Of a stretch of 64,000 nt of DNA, positions 32,633 to 42,955 are shown piece by piece. The stretch is from Hypericum androsaemum (lineage: Eukaryota; Streptophyta; Magnoliopsida; Malpighiales; Hypericaceae): contig OZ023186.1 in the NCBI GenBank assembly GCA_963995505.1, forward strand, positions 11,167,570 through 11,231,569, read 5' to 3'. Each line of letters begins with the position of its first letter. Within the stretch, counting starts at the first letter, position 1. Under the pieces are notes generated by a model. It made no database searches, was not told the DNA's origin, and was given only the letters and a program-made list of their open reading frames with translations. A program made the position numbers and the translations under genes.

Positions 32633-33437
32633 TGATATGAATCTCCGCGGAAAAGATTCACAACTCGGACCGTTTGTTACTTTAGAATGGAACAGATCAC
32701 AACTCACAAGAACTTACACGAACTAAGGCACGAATTTGTACCTCAACCCGCTGCAAGGGCTTCTGAACCTTGACCTAAGGTCGTATCACGCCACAAACGG
32801 GGATGGAATATCCGCTTGATAAGTGAAGGATAAATTCTGGCCAAGACGACTCACCAGCCTAAGCAAGAACAAACGAGTATCAAACTCTCAACTAGCCAAT
32901 GCTAAGTATTTCCGAATTGTATGTGTGCGTTTTATTGCTAGGAGTCCTCTTTATATAGGCTCCCAAAGTACCAAAATATTCCTAAACAAGCTAACTCCTT
33001 AAAAAGGAGTTCAAAGGCTGGCCAAAACTCTCTTTCCTATTCTAAGGAGATTCTGGCCGAATTATTCAACTAAAATAGGAAATAATCTAAACAAATAATA
33101 TCTAATAGAATAACAATTAATTGCACGTCCTAACAAGAAGATGCATGGCCTAAATAGGTTGATTCTTGCTGATTCTCCATGTGCGCATGCATCCAGAAGT
33201 TGGTGTGCATATTAAGCTTCCAAAATAGCCTCTATCACGTGCATGGGCTTTGCATGTGCCTCATGCACGTCCTTGCACTTGTACGCACCAACTTGAGCCC
33301 AAACTTCTTGCATTAGTCCATTGAAATCAGATTGCAACTTCCTAGCTCGTGCTCTTGTCATTGGCCCAATTGGAACTTGAACTTGCTGCGAGTCTACAAG
33401 CTTGATAGTAGGTGCGTCCTTAGGCTTGCTCACATCA
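32633..33437 (-). repeat. 5' LTR of the young gypsy element
   Basis: 805 bp, with two visible differences from the 3' LTR. The TATATAAA promoter box on the minus strand is at 32950-32957, so transcription would start just left of it. Confidence 0.93.
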
Positions 33438-33847
33438 GTAACTAAATAGGTGGGTAGGAGAAAAGGCACCACCAGATTCTTGATATCATCTACAAGCCCA
33501 TCCTCAAACTTTCTAGCTCGGGTATCTTCGTCCAAAGCAGTCGCCGACTTGAAGATCGAGAGTCTAGAAAACTCTTGATCATACTCCGTCACAGTCAGGT
33601 TCCCTTGCACCAACTGGTCAAATTTTTGTGCCTTTTCCCTCCTCTTGGCTGGCGAAATGAAGTGACCTGTGAAGTCTCTTAAAAAGTCTTCCACTTCAAC
33701 TACCTCCCCTGTCCTCTTGTCTTGGCAAATCCTATCCTGAGTTTCCCACCACCTGCGAGTGTCACTCTTCAGTACATAGGCAGCGTACTTCACCTTTTCC
33801 GTGGGTTGGGTGTGAGCAATCTCGAAGACCTTCTCCATCTCGATCAC
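33212..33847 (-). pseudogene. Junction ORF: host-element gag fused to LTR-encoded tail
   Basis: A 211-codon minus frame. Residues 1 to about 135 are gag of the older element (with a RRWWETQDRI segment), and the remaining ~75 are the polyprotein tail carried in the 5' LTR of the inserted element. The join is in frame at 33437/33438. It is a by-product of insertion and I do not call it a gene. Confidence 0.85.
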
Positions 33848-34267
33848 CCAATCCTCTACCTGGATCGGGTCCTCTGAACCATAAAAAAGGGGTGGCTTAA
33901 CCCTTAAGAATTCCTGAGAACCCCCGGCGGTGGGTTGGGGTTAGGGTACAAGCTGTGCAACTGGAATCGTAGGCTGGTGTTATTGAGCTAAAAGGGTCAG
34001 AATCTGCAAGAGTGCACCCTCTACGTTTAACCCTGCTGGGTTCAGAACAGGAGCAGCATGAGCATTGGCAGGGGCAGCAGGAGCACCGTTAGCTAATTCA
34101 TTATCCCTGATGTCGTCGTCCATGCCAGCGGCATTATTGACCGCATCCTCCACGTGGTCAGGGATTGCACCATGACCCCCAACTTGTTCCGTCCCTGGTT
34201 CCGATCCTGGTTGCTGCCATTGCCCCCTGGATGCTCCAGCTCTCATCGTTGGTGCCATTGATTCGCA
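33438..34267 (-). pseudogene. Gag N-terminal part of the older, split Ty3/gypsy element
   Basis: The gag start region (Met at 34258, MAPTMRAGASRG) is rich in Ala, Gly and Gln. Two in-frame TAA stops (33980-33982 and 33941-33943), each at a position where Gln is plausible, separate it from the core gag (33848 down to 33438). The frame is the same throughout. The sequence continues at 26629 on the other side of the nested element. Confidence 0.8.
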
Positions 34268-34867
34268 TTCTGATGTAAGAACATCACTAAGTATTCAGAC
34301 ACTTTTATTAAATAGTTTATCACAAATCACGAATCCATAATCTGAACATTATAATCACAGAATCATGCATTCTATTCCTAACAAGATCATATCAATACCA
34401 CATTATTAGCATATCTCAGTAATCATCATAACCATTATTTGATCACTCCGAATTCCCCCTCTAAATACTACAACTATTCCCGAACAGTCGTCCCATAATC
34501 CCACCGTGTCTCTTTACCAAATCGAAACACAAAACTCCCAGAAAAATAAAATTTTTCCTCTAAAACCACTCAATAATTTTTGACAAAACTTCAAATGGCC
34601 GTAACTTTCAAACGGTTGCAAATTTACCCCTGAAAGTCGATCGTTCTGGCGTAGCTAGAAAGTCTGTAGATCTTGAAATCGGCCCCCTAGCTATTTTTCA
34701 AAATCACATTTTTTTAACAGTTAACAGTACAGTAATATGCAACGCCTATTCGAACCCATTTCTGACTCGCCTACTCTCTCAATGCAATGCCATGTATGAA
34801 ACAAGAAATCTGTGCAGCGGTTTACATGGTCAAACTTGGGGGAAAAACAAACCATAATTCTTTTAAA

Positions 34868-34879
34868 GTTCTGATACCA
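34868..34879 (-). other. Primer-binding site of the older gypsy element
   Basis: On the minus strand it reads TGGTATCAGAAC, one mismatch from the initiator-Met tRNA complement. Just right of it, TGTTAGGAAATC (34883 on) looks like the inner end of its 5' LTR, which on the minus strand ends CCTAACA. I cannot set the outer LTR boundary; about 34883-35040 is a plausible remnant. Confidence 0.65.
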
Positions 34880-35189
34880 ATTTGTTAGGAAATCAACATA
34901 TCTTCAATATGGATGCAGAGTGGAATTACCTGTCATAAAACAAGAAAACAAAAGAATTACGTGGTTCGATAAATTGGTTACGCCCACAGGAGAAATCTTA
35001 TTGATGAGTTCCCACTTACACCCAAGCTTACCTTGACTCATAGCTAAATTTTATTTTGGTATTGAAAATTTTTACTCGATTTTATTTTCGTACATATTAA
35101 TTTTTTCCAGGTACAGCTAAACTTCATTTTGATACTGAATATTTTTACGCTATTTCATTTTCATACATTTTAATTGTCATTGAAGTCTT

Positions 35190-35395
35190 ATTTCAATGGC
35201 ACAACAAGTTTTTCAACGGCCCATCAAATTTTTCAAAGCAAAAATCACTACGGCAAATCAAAAAATTTCCAACGGCACATCAAAATTTTCAACGTCAAAT
35301 CAGATTTTTCAACGGTACATCAAAATTTTCCAACGGCACATCAAAATTTTCAACAGCACATCCTTACGGCACATCGATTTTCAAAAGACAAAATA
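35190..35395. repeat. ~22-bp minisatellite (CAACGGCACATCAAAATTTT)
   Basis: About eight imperfect units of 'TTTTCAACGGCACATCAAAA' follow one another. Open frames through it are repeat artefacts. Confidence 0.8.
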
Positions 35396-35600
35396 GTAAT
35401 TTGTGTGATCGTAAAATTCTCTTTCCAAAAATATATTATAATACCAAAAATTCCAAACGAGTCAAAAGTTATGGTCTATCGAAATTTTAATAGTTACAAT
35501 CCCAAAAACTTTTAAAAAAATTGTCGGCTAAAATAATAAAATTAAAATGTACAAAAATAAAATCGCTAAAAATATTAGGTAAGAAAGTAAAATTTATCAT

Positions 35601-36125
35601 TTAAAAAATAGAAATAAAAAATTGCAGGTGCTGTAGGCCCGTCATTGCCCGCACCCAATTCGAGGCCCATAATGGGAGGTTACAACCTGCAGCAGGACCG
35701 TGGAAGCTCATTTCGGCCCAATTCATGTTATGCGAGGTATCTCGCCCCCATTTGAGTAATAATGTCTCATATTTAGCTTGCAAGCTACTTAACCCCATGC
35801 CTCCTTTTTCAACTGGTAATGTTGTCTTATCCCATGAAACTAGATAGAGGATTCACTTTTTTGCATCGCCACTACAAAAAAAATCTTCTCATCCTCCTTT
35901 CAATTCTTCTCGTACATTCATAGGATATTAAATAGCGATAGGTAAATATATATTGGGAAGCTTTCGAGGATAGATTTGGTTAAAATTATTCTACCCCCGA
36001 GGGACAAAAAGCTATATTTCCAGCTTCCTAAACGATTGTCAAACATGTTGATAAAAGATTTCCAGCTGCCTTGTCTACGCATGTTGGATCCGGTTGGTAG
36101 CCCTAAGTACTTGAAGATAAAAAAA
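35601..36125 (-). pseudogene. LINE reverse transcriptase C-terminal remnant
   Basis: On the minus strand the translation across two frames gives KYLGLPTGSN, then SWKYSFLSLGGRIILTKS and YLVSWDKTTLPVEKGGMGL, the conserved order found after the RT palm in plant L1-type LINEs. Stops near 35880-35900 and a frameshift break it. No endonuclease or RT palm is present. Confidence 0.82.
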
Positions 36126-36129
36126 AGAT

Positions 36130-37560
36130 TTGAGTGTCGCGGACAGAGATAAAGAGAGGGGGAAGCCGAGAAGATAAAAATTAAAATAATTTTTTAAAAT
36201 ATCAAAACTATCTTGTTGAATCTTGAGGGTCGATAAAAATTCTTGCAAGATTCTAATTCAAGGGACTAAAATTTAGTTGAGGATGATCCTTCTTACCCAT
36301 TAGAAAAAGGACTCAATCCATATGAGGATGATAGACGTTGAATAGTGGCTCGGATGTCTTTATCTAGACTTTAGGCGATTAAAGATCGTTCTTTCTTCTT
36401 ATCATTGAGCCGCAAGATAACGATCCTAACTTGTCCCATAAGTCAACAAAGCATTGCCATTGAAGGGACTTTCAAAGAAACCCAGATCAGGACACTGAGT
36501 GAATATCCTTTTCAGATTTCAAATACAGTTGTACAAGTCAACTTTTAATTCATTTCAAACTATTTTCAGATTAGACTTCCTTCCAGTATAAATTTATTTC
36601 TTTAAAAATTCCTTTCGTTTCAAATTCTCTATCACAGAACAAAACCACACTAATACCGTTAAATTTATCACGATATGCACCCGAGAGTCGTACCATCTGC
36701 CGCTTGGCGATGTGCTGCCATCCGGGGCTTCAATAAGGCCTAACCCAAGTCTGAAAGCCCAAAAGTCTATATACCGAATGCCTTAAAATTAGGGATGGTA
36801 GTTAGATCCTACTGTGAGGATCTATCCGGATTCAGATCAAAAAGATCTAAAATTCGTTGACTTTTACCGAATCTAGACCAGATTTTTATATTTTAATAGG
36901 ATAAGGACATGAATATAGACTGATCAACCAGAATTCTTAAAATAATATTAAAATATATATTAAATTATTCCAAATTATTAAAAAAATATATGTATATTAA
37001 TTATTAAAAATAATAACAAATTTTCAATCTTAACCTACCCAATTTCAATTTTTTTCATATTTACATGTTTGGTATTTTATATTATTTGTTTTAACGAACA
37101 AATCAATTGCGTTTACATTTTAAGTGCCTTTTGCTATTTGAGAAAAATTAAAAATTAATTTAAGATTTTAAAAAATTAAAAAAAAATTTAAATAACACAG
37201 ACTCATGGGTGATCTCCTGTCTGATTTTTTTGGACTGTAATCTTACTCGAATCCTTATTTTTGAAGAGAATAAAAGTAAAAAACTCTATCCATCCTTTCA
37301 AAAAAAGGGTGAAAATCTAAAACACATGGATCCGACACTGATCTTGGGCCATTCCTACTCAAAATCCCAACTTCAGTATGGTTGCGACAATGGCCCACAT
37401 AGGCCATACTGAAAAATAGTTCGCCAACAAAGAACGTGCCTCTAAATAATTCAACTACTGGTCTTTGTTTTCATCCAATCTGCCATTGGTCGAAAAGGAA
37501 ACAGATTGGAAACAGCTGGGTGGTAGACGCCCGGAACCTTTGAAGCAATTGTGGGTCCCA
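36130..37560. other. Intergenic DNA upstream of the EP1-like gene
   Basis: AT-rich, with long A/T tracts at 36940-37200. No gene or element ends are recognised. Confidence 0.4.
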
Positions 37561-37578
37561 TAAATGGGCTGTTGTTTG

Positions 37579-37609
37579 TTGACCAATACGAATACCTTTA
37601 GCTATAAGT
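37579..37609 (+). promoter_or_regulatory. Putative core promoter of the EP1-like gene
   Basis: CTATAAGTA at 37602-37610 lies about 100 bp before the start codon, a fitting TATA position for a leader of about 60-70 bp. A TTGACC W-box core (37579-37584) overlapping CCAAT (37583-37587) lies just upstream and might link the gene to WRKY-controlled stress or defence responses. This is sequence match only. Confidence 0.4.
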
Positions 37610-37701
37610 ACAGACCATCCCTATCCCAATACTCACTAGCCACTCTTGACCCCCAAAAAAAAAACTCACTAGCCACTACACCTTGAAATACTTATCCAAA
37701 A

Positions 37702-39000
37702 ATGTTGCCCTTCGCGAGCAAAAGTTCCATTTTGCCCCTGTGCTTCTTGCTCTTCTCTATTGCTCCATTCACTGCACAAGCTTCCGTTCCTTCCTCTGCC
37801 CAATTCACCTACATTAACCAGGGAGATTTCGGGGACTATATAGTTGAATATGACGCAAACTACCGTGTCTTGCATCCCTTTAATTCCCCATTCCAGCTCT
37901 GTTTCTACAACACCACCCCAAATGCTTTCACACTTGCCCTGCGGATGGGTACGGTGAGGTCCGAGTCACTGATGCGCTGGGTATGGGAAGCCAACCAGGG
38001 CAGCCCCGTCCGCGAGAACGCCACGTTGACGTTCGGGGCGGACGGGAACCTCGTCTTGGCGGATGCCGACGGCCGCATTGCCTGGCAAACCAACACAGCC
38101 AACAAAGGAGTTGTGGGTTTCAACTTGCTTGCAACCGGCAATATGGTGCTCTACGATTCAAAGGGCAAGTTCATCTGGCAGAGCTTTGACTCCCCCACGG
38201 ACACCCTCCTAGTGGGCCAATCTCTTCGAGTTGGGGCCGCAACCAAACTCGTAAGCCGGGCTTCGGAGAAGGTGAACGCCAACGGGGCGTATAGTTTGGT
38301 CATGGAATCCAAAACACTAGCCATGTACTACAAAAGCCCAAACACCAAAAACCCAATTCGCTACTTCTCATTTTCAGACTTGTTTAATGTCAACCAAGGT
38401 GACCTATCTCAGATCACATTTGGCCCCGACTTGTCCCTTATTTTCCAAGGAAAATCCTCATCCTCAGGCGGGACTATCACACTCCGTAGGGCTAGGTACA
38501 ACGCCACATTGTCGTATCTGCGGTTGGGAATAGACGGAAACCTCAAGTTCTATACTTACGACCCGGTGGCAGATTACGGTGCTTGGGAAGTGACCTACGC
38601 GTTATTTGATAGGGACTCGTACGAAACGGAGTGCCAATTGCCCGAGAAATGTGGCAACCTCGGGATCTGTAGTAAAGATCAATGCGTCGCATGTCCATCT
38701 CCCAATGGGCTAAAGGGCTGGTCCGAGGCCTGCCAACCCACCAAGGTGGCTTCATGTGCAGCGAAGGACATTAGCTATTATGGGTTGGTCGGTGTGGATC
38801 ATTTCTCTTGCAAGTACACCTCAGGGGAGGGGCCCGTGGAGCAAGATGCGTGCAGGGACAAGTGTACCAAAGATTGCAAGTGCTTGGGGTACTTTTACCG
38901 TACGGATTCGATGCGGTGTTGGACTGTTAATGAGCTCAAGACTTTGACCCAGGTTTCCAATTCGACCCACGTGGCTTACATAAAGACTCCCGTCAAGTAA
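37702..39000 (+). CDS. EP1-like secreted glycoprotein (bulb-type lectin, PAN domain)
   Basis: A 432-residue single-exon protein of the carrot EP1 / G-type lectin S-domain glycoprotein family, secreted to the cell wall. Residues 1-27 are a signal peptide with a Leu/Phe-rich core. A bulb-type mannose-binding lectin region follows (about 45-175), with GNLVLADADGRIAWQTNT and GNMVLYDSKGKFIWQSFDSP repeats; the classic sugar-binding motif is only partly kept. Then come an S-locus-glycoprotein-like middle and a Cys-rich segment (CGNLGICSKDQCVAC, about 313-330). A PAN-like domain closes the protein (about 350-425) with six cysteines, ending SNSTHVAYIKTPVK. There is no kinase or membrane segment, so it is not a receptor kinase. 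The Met at 37702 is the first in frame and gives the signal peptide. Two AATAAA strings follow at 39125 and 39143. Confidence 0.93.
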   Translation: MLPFASKSSILPLCFLLFSIAPFTAQASVPSSAQFTYINQGDFGDYIVEYDANYRVLHPFNSPFQLCFYNTTPNAFTLALRMGTVRSESLMRWVWEANQGSPVRENATLTFGADGNLVLADADGRIAWQTNTANKGVVGFNLLATGNMVLYDSKGKFIWQSFDSPTDTLLVGQSLRVGAATKLVSRASEKVNANGAYSLVMESKTLAMYYKSPNTKNPIRYFSFSDLFNVNQGDLSQITFGPDLSLIFQGKSSSSGGTITLRRARYNATLSYLRLGIDGNLKFYTYDPVADYGAWEVTYALFDRDSYETECQLPEKCGNLGICSKDQCVACPSPNGLKGWSEACQPTKVASCAAKDISYYGLVGVDHFSCKYTSGEGPVEQDACRDKCTKDCKCLGYFYRTDSMRCWTVNELKTLTQVSNSTHVAYIKTPVK

Positions 39001-39124
39001 CTTTGCTTTTTCCCTTCAAAAAAAAAAGTAACTTTGCTTTTGATCCTTGACGCGGGCGGGTGTCATTGCTTATCGTTTCTGATTGACTCGTGAATAATTC
39101 GTGTACTCTTTCATATCATGGTGC

Positions 39125-39148
39125 AATAAACTTCAAGGACTTAATAAA
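39125..39148 (+). terminator. Putative poly(A) signals of the EP1-like gene
   Basis: AATAAA occurs at 39125-39130 and again at 39143-39148, about 125-145 bp after the stop codon. Confidence 0.45.
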
Positions 39149-39219
39149 AGTACATTTATGTGACCAGTAAATTATATGTGCCAGTCTCACTAAAAATACA
39201 TTATATGTAAATGAGTTTT

Positions 39220-39478
39220 TGTAATGCCCCGTGATTTGATCGGATGTATCCACAGACCAACACATGTCTTTTTTAGCGTGTTTGTCCTCACTCGCACGCA
39301 TCCCGAAAAATTTCCCAGGAGGTCACCCATCCTGATCCTAGTCCCGGCCAAATGCGTTGAACCTTGGAGTTCTCTCATGATGTATGCCAGAAAAAAATGT
39401 GCACCTTGTTGATATGGATAGTACCAATCAAACCACTTAAGCGTTTCAGATAGAACCGATCATTAAAGGGGTATCACA
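39220..39478 (-). repeat. 3' LTR of Cassandra with 5S-like segment
   Basis: 259 bp; the 5S-like part lies on the minus strand at about 39305-39385. Confidence 0.88.
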
Positions 39479-39564
39479 TTCATCCCTCCTTAAATATGCG
39501 ACGTTCTCGTCGCGCCAGACAGAACAAAGAACAGTCTCAGAACCGTTAATGCTCTGATACCAAA

Positions 39565-39824
39565 TGTAACGCCCTGTGATTTAATCGGATGTATCCACAG
39601 ACCAATACATGTCTTTTCCAGCATGTTTTGTCCTCATTCGTACGCATCCCGAAAAACTTCATAGGAGATCACCCATCCTGATCTTACTCCCGCCCAAACG
39701 CGTTTAAACTTGGAGTTCTCTCATGATGTGTGCCAGAAAAGAAGATGCACCTTCTTGGTATGGATAATACCAATCAAATCACTTAAGCGTTTCAGATAGA
39801 ACATATCATTAACGGGGTATCACA
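39565..39824 (-). repeat. 5' LTR of Cassandra with 5S-like segment
   Basis: 260 bp; the 5S-like part lies on the minus strand at about 39650-39730. Confidence 0.88.
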
Positions 39825-40254
39825 ATTTTATTGAATTATATTACATTATACAATGATTAAAAAATAATTTTTGACTTACTCCGACCGCCACCCAAAACGC
39901 AACCCGGGCCATTTTTATCTTAAAGTCATCCTCTCGTATAATTGCCAAAATTTAGTCAGACCATATAGTTTGACAATCCGTTTGACCCTGATTAGACGGT
40001 GTCGTCGGACACTAACAGGAGCTCCCGTACCATCGGGGATACAATATTTACCATTGATCTTGATGACTAGGCGCGCGTCGGAGTTCTGATGGTTTGTAGG
40101 GATATTTTTTTCATTTATCCTTTTCTCTTTTTCTTCCCTTTCCTTCTCTCTCTGTGTATCTCTCCTTTATCCTATTTCATTTTCCATGTATCTCCTAAAG
40201 TAAACGACCGATGCAGAGTAACAAACGAAGAGCAGTGACTCCGGTGAGGGGCAG

Positions 40255-41447
40255 CAATACCGGCGAGCCACAACTTCTTACTCTGAAGTCCGATTGAGAT
40301 AATTCAAGTTGTTGTTCAAAGCTGAGACGTATATCTATAACTTTGTAGTTTATGATTTCTTTAAATTCAAAATTTAAAGGTATCAAAATTGTATTTGAAG
40401 TCAAGAGTTGACCGAGTTGTGGTCGACTGATTTCAGTTGGGGAGTCACAAATTCTTACTCCAGAGTCTGATTAAGGTGATTAAAATTATTGTGCGAAGCT
40501 AAGATATTCATGTCAGATGGCATGCCCAGTTATAAAAAAATGGCATGCCCAGGTTCGATAAATTAGCATGCCCAGTTATATCAGATGGCATGTCTGATGA
40601 TAAAAAAAGGCATGCCCAGGTTTGGTAAATTGGCATGCTTGGTATGTCAAATGAGATGCCCAGTTATGTCAAATGACATGCCCAACCACGGTAAGAAGCG
40701 GTCGATAGGTTTTGGTTGGAGACCCATAACTTCTTACTCTGGAGTCTGATTGAGGTGATTAAAGTTTTTAGGCAAGGTTGAGATATATATCTACAACTCT
40801 GTAGTTTATGACTTCTCGAAATACGGAGTGTAAGAATGTCTAAAATACATTTGAATTCAAGAGTCGACCGAGTTATGAGGACAGGTTTTGGTTGGAGAGC
40901 CATAACTTCTTACTCTCAAGCCCGATTAAGTTGATTCATGTTGCTATGCGAAGCTGAGACGTAGATCTATAATTTTTTATTTTAAAAGTTCTCCAAATTT
41001 GAAGTGTAAGGATGTAGAGAATATGTTTGAAGTCAATAATTGACTGAGTTACAAGCTGTTGAAAGGTGTTTGTCAAATGACATGCCTGGTTATGTCAAAT
41101 GACATGCGCAGTTAATAATTAGTAAAACTTATAATTAATTAATTAAATGGCATACCTAGTTTTGTTAAAATGACATACCCGGCTATGACTAATAGCATGT
41201 CCGACTATATGTAATGGCATGTCCGGCTATATGTAACGGCATGCCAGTTACTATTTAATAGAATTTATCATAAATTAAATAATTAATTAAATTACATACC
41301 TAGTTATGTTAAAATATGTTAACATGGCATACCCGGCTATGACTAATGACATGCCCGGCTATGTGTAATGACAAATCGGTCAATATTTAATATGTTAACA
41401 TGGCATGCCCAGCTATGACTAATGGCATGCCCGACAAATATTTAATA
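40255..41447. repeat. Composite satellite: ~175-bp units plus GGCATGCCC motifs
   Basis: A longer unit with '(A)CTTCTTACTCT...TCTGATTGAGGTGATT...GCTGAGA' and 'GAGTTGACCGAGTT' appears about four times (starts near 40265, 40445, 40722, 40905). Between and after them a short palindrome-bearing motif, GGCATGCCC(A/G)G(T/C)TATG, recurs about twenty times at irregular 20-40-bp spacing. The array resumes at 42956-43070 after the solo LTR. No gene is seen. Confidence 0.75.
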
Positions 41448-42955
41448 TGTCACGCCCCAGAAATTAGGCATGTCAACCGCCACGGAATAAATTTCTCCGT
41501 AAGGCCACTTTATTTCTTAATTTCATTTTAATCCCAAATCCGTAAAACATAATATCCCAAATCCAAAAAACCAAATCATAAATCCGAAACAGAATGTCCA
41601 ATCAAATACAATGCTAGAAAATGCATGGTCCTCGCCTCTACTTCTCACTCCCGGCGTGCCCTCGAATTATCTGAAAAATAAAAGGCGTATTTTGATGAGA
41701 TACACAACTTTGTAGGCCGAACTCGAACATAAGACATGTAAAAGACATAGCATAAAATTAGTACACAAGGCAGTACACTTATCATGATTCTCATCAATAC
41801 ATAACACATCAACTGACATAACTCAGGAGCTACGAATATTGAGATCCTGTAGAGCACAGTAAAAACTCCATAGTGCTATAAGGCACATAAGCGGAATGGG
41901 TTCTCACCACAGGGAACAGATATTCTCTACACTCGCATAGAGCATGAAAGACATACAGAATACTCTACGGGCACAATAGAGTAGGGATAATCCCGACCAG
42001 TAGAGTACATAATAGAGTAGGATAGGACAGGACAGAATAGACTCGAACAGTGTAAAATAAACTAAACAAAAACATAATAGAACCGAACAGATTTCCTATC
42101 AGAATAAAACATGAACGAATTATATAACAAAGAAATCGAACGTACTGACTATGACAATTAATTTCCGATCCCATGAATTAATACTGACTAATTCCATCAT
42201 ATGCCAAAATATATCCAGAACCCATTTTAATTTCCGAAACATAAATAAGAAGTGCTTCATACCCTTTTAACACAATTCATGCATTTAGTTTATGCCATGC
42301 AGTAGCCATGGATGGTGAACATGCTCGTACAGTAGCCACATCAAAGAACCCTTAGCAATTTAATATAGATTATAAACCAACGCATGCAATCGATTTATTT
42401 TTACAGAAACAGGGAACATACAAAATAATATCATATAAAACCATTAGAAGTAGTACCCTAGACGGAAACATGGAACAATTTAATTTGTAGACACACATCA
42501 CATACGGCACAATACAGATGGTATAAGAACGGAATATGGACCATATACAGAGGTTCGTACGGACAGGGATTCGACTTACATCATCTCTCTCGGAGTTCCA
42601 ATTCGATTAGCTCATGTACCCACTATTCTTCTGCGATCTCCTTAAGTTCCTACACATTCTCGGTCTATTATAGTCGATCTATAATTCTTAATATGACAAG
42701 GACAGGACATACGCTTACCCTAAAGTATCGAGACGTAACGTCACGCTTGCCTCTGTCCCTAGGCTGGCCTAGATCACTTCCTCCACCTTAGCACAAGTGA
42801 GAAACATATTTCAGAAAGAGGTGAGGTCGTAGAGTTTTTGTCTGTACTCTTTTTATAGGCAAAACCCTAGGGTTCCTCACTTAAGTTTTGCAAATTACAA
42901 TTCGGTCCCAGGAAAAATTATATTTTAGTAAATAAATCAATTTTCTTGGTCCACA
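41448..42955. mobile_element. Probable solo LTR inserted in the satellite
   Basis: The block begins TGTCACGCCCC and ends TGGTCCACA, giving TG...CA ends. It interrupts the satellite, whose sequence continues on both sides. Flanks TAATA (41443-41447) and CAATA (42956-42960) could be a 5-bp duplication with one change. No coding sequence is present. A solo LTR (about 1.5 kb) of a gypsy-type element is the best reading; minus orientation is likely. Confidence 0.6.

Larger units (their letters stand above)
26630..33437 (-). mobile_element. Young, intact Ty3/gypsy chromovirus-like LTR retrotransposon
   Basis: A 6808-bp minus-strand element with 805-bp LTRs (26630-27434 and 32633-33437), each bounded by TGAT...ATCA. 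By eye the LTRs differ at two positions only (near 26907/32910 and 26929/32932). It has an initiator-Met tRNA primer site, a polypurine tract and one uninterrupted 1595-codon gag-pol frame. The flanks are GTTAC and GTTGT in element orientation, an imperfect 5-bp duplication. It sits inside the gag of an older gypsy element. Clade: the C-terminus ([13 protein letters not shown] and [11 protein letters not shown]) and the frame running into the LTR resemble CRM-like chromoviruses; I hold that loosely. Confidence 0.93.
39220..39824 (-). mobile_element. Complete Cassandra-type TRIM retrotransposon
   Basis: 605 bp: two ~260-bp LTRs (39220-39478, 39565-39824), each TGTAA...ATCACA, around an 86-bp internal region. 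Minus strand reading gives primer site TGGTATCAGAGC (39551-39562) beside the 5' LTR and purine tract AAGGAGGGATGAA (39479-39491) before the 3' LTR. Both LTRs carry a 5S-rRNA-like segment in element sense, including GGATGGGTGACCTCCTGGGAA in one copy, which covers the internal RNA polymerase III control region. No protein is encoded; TRIMs rely on other elements. Flanks GTTTT (39215-39219) and ATTTT (39825-39829) may be a 5-bp duplication with one change. The two LTRs differ at a few dozen positions, so the insertion is not recent. Confidence 0.9.

Noticed and set aside
35174..35515. 113-codon + strand frame
   Set aside because: Most of it is translation of the ~22-bp minisatellite.
39305..39730. 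5S rRNA genes
   Set aside because: The 5S-like segments are incomplete, diverged, occur once in each LTR of a TRIM element, and are not in a tandem 5S array.
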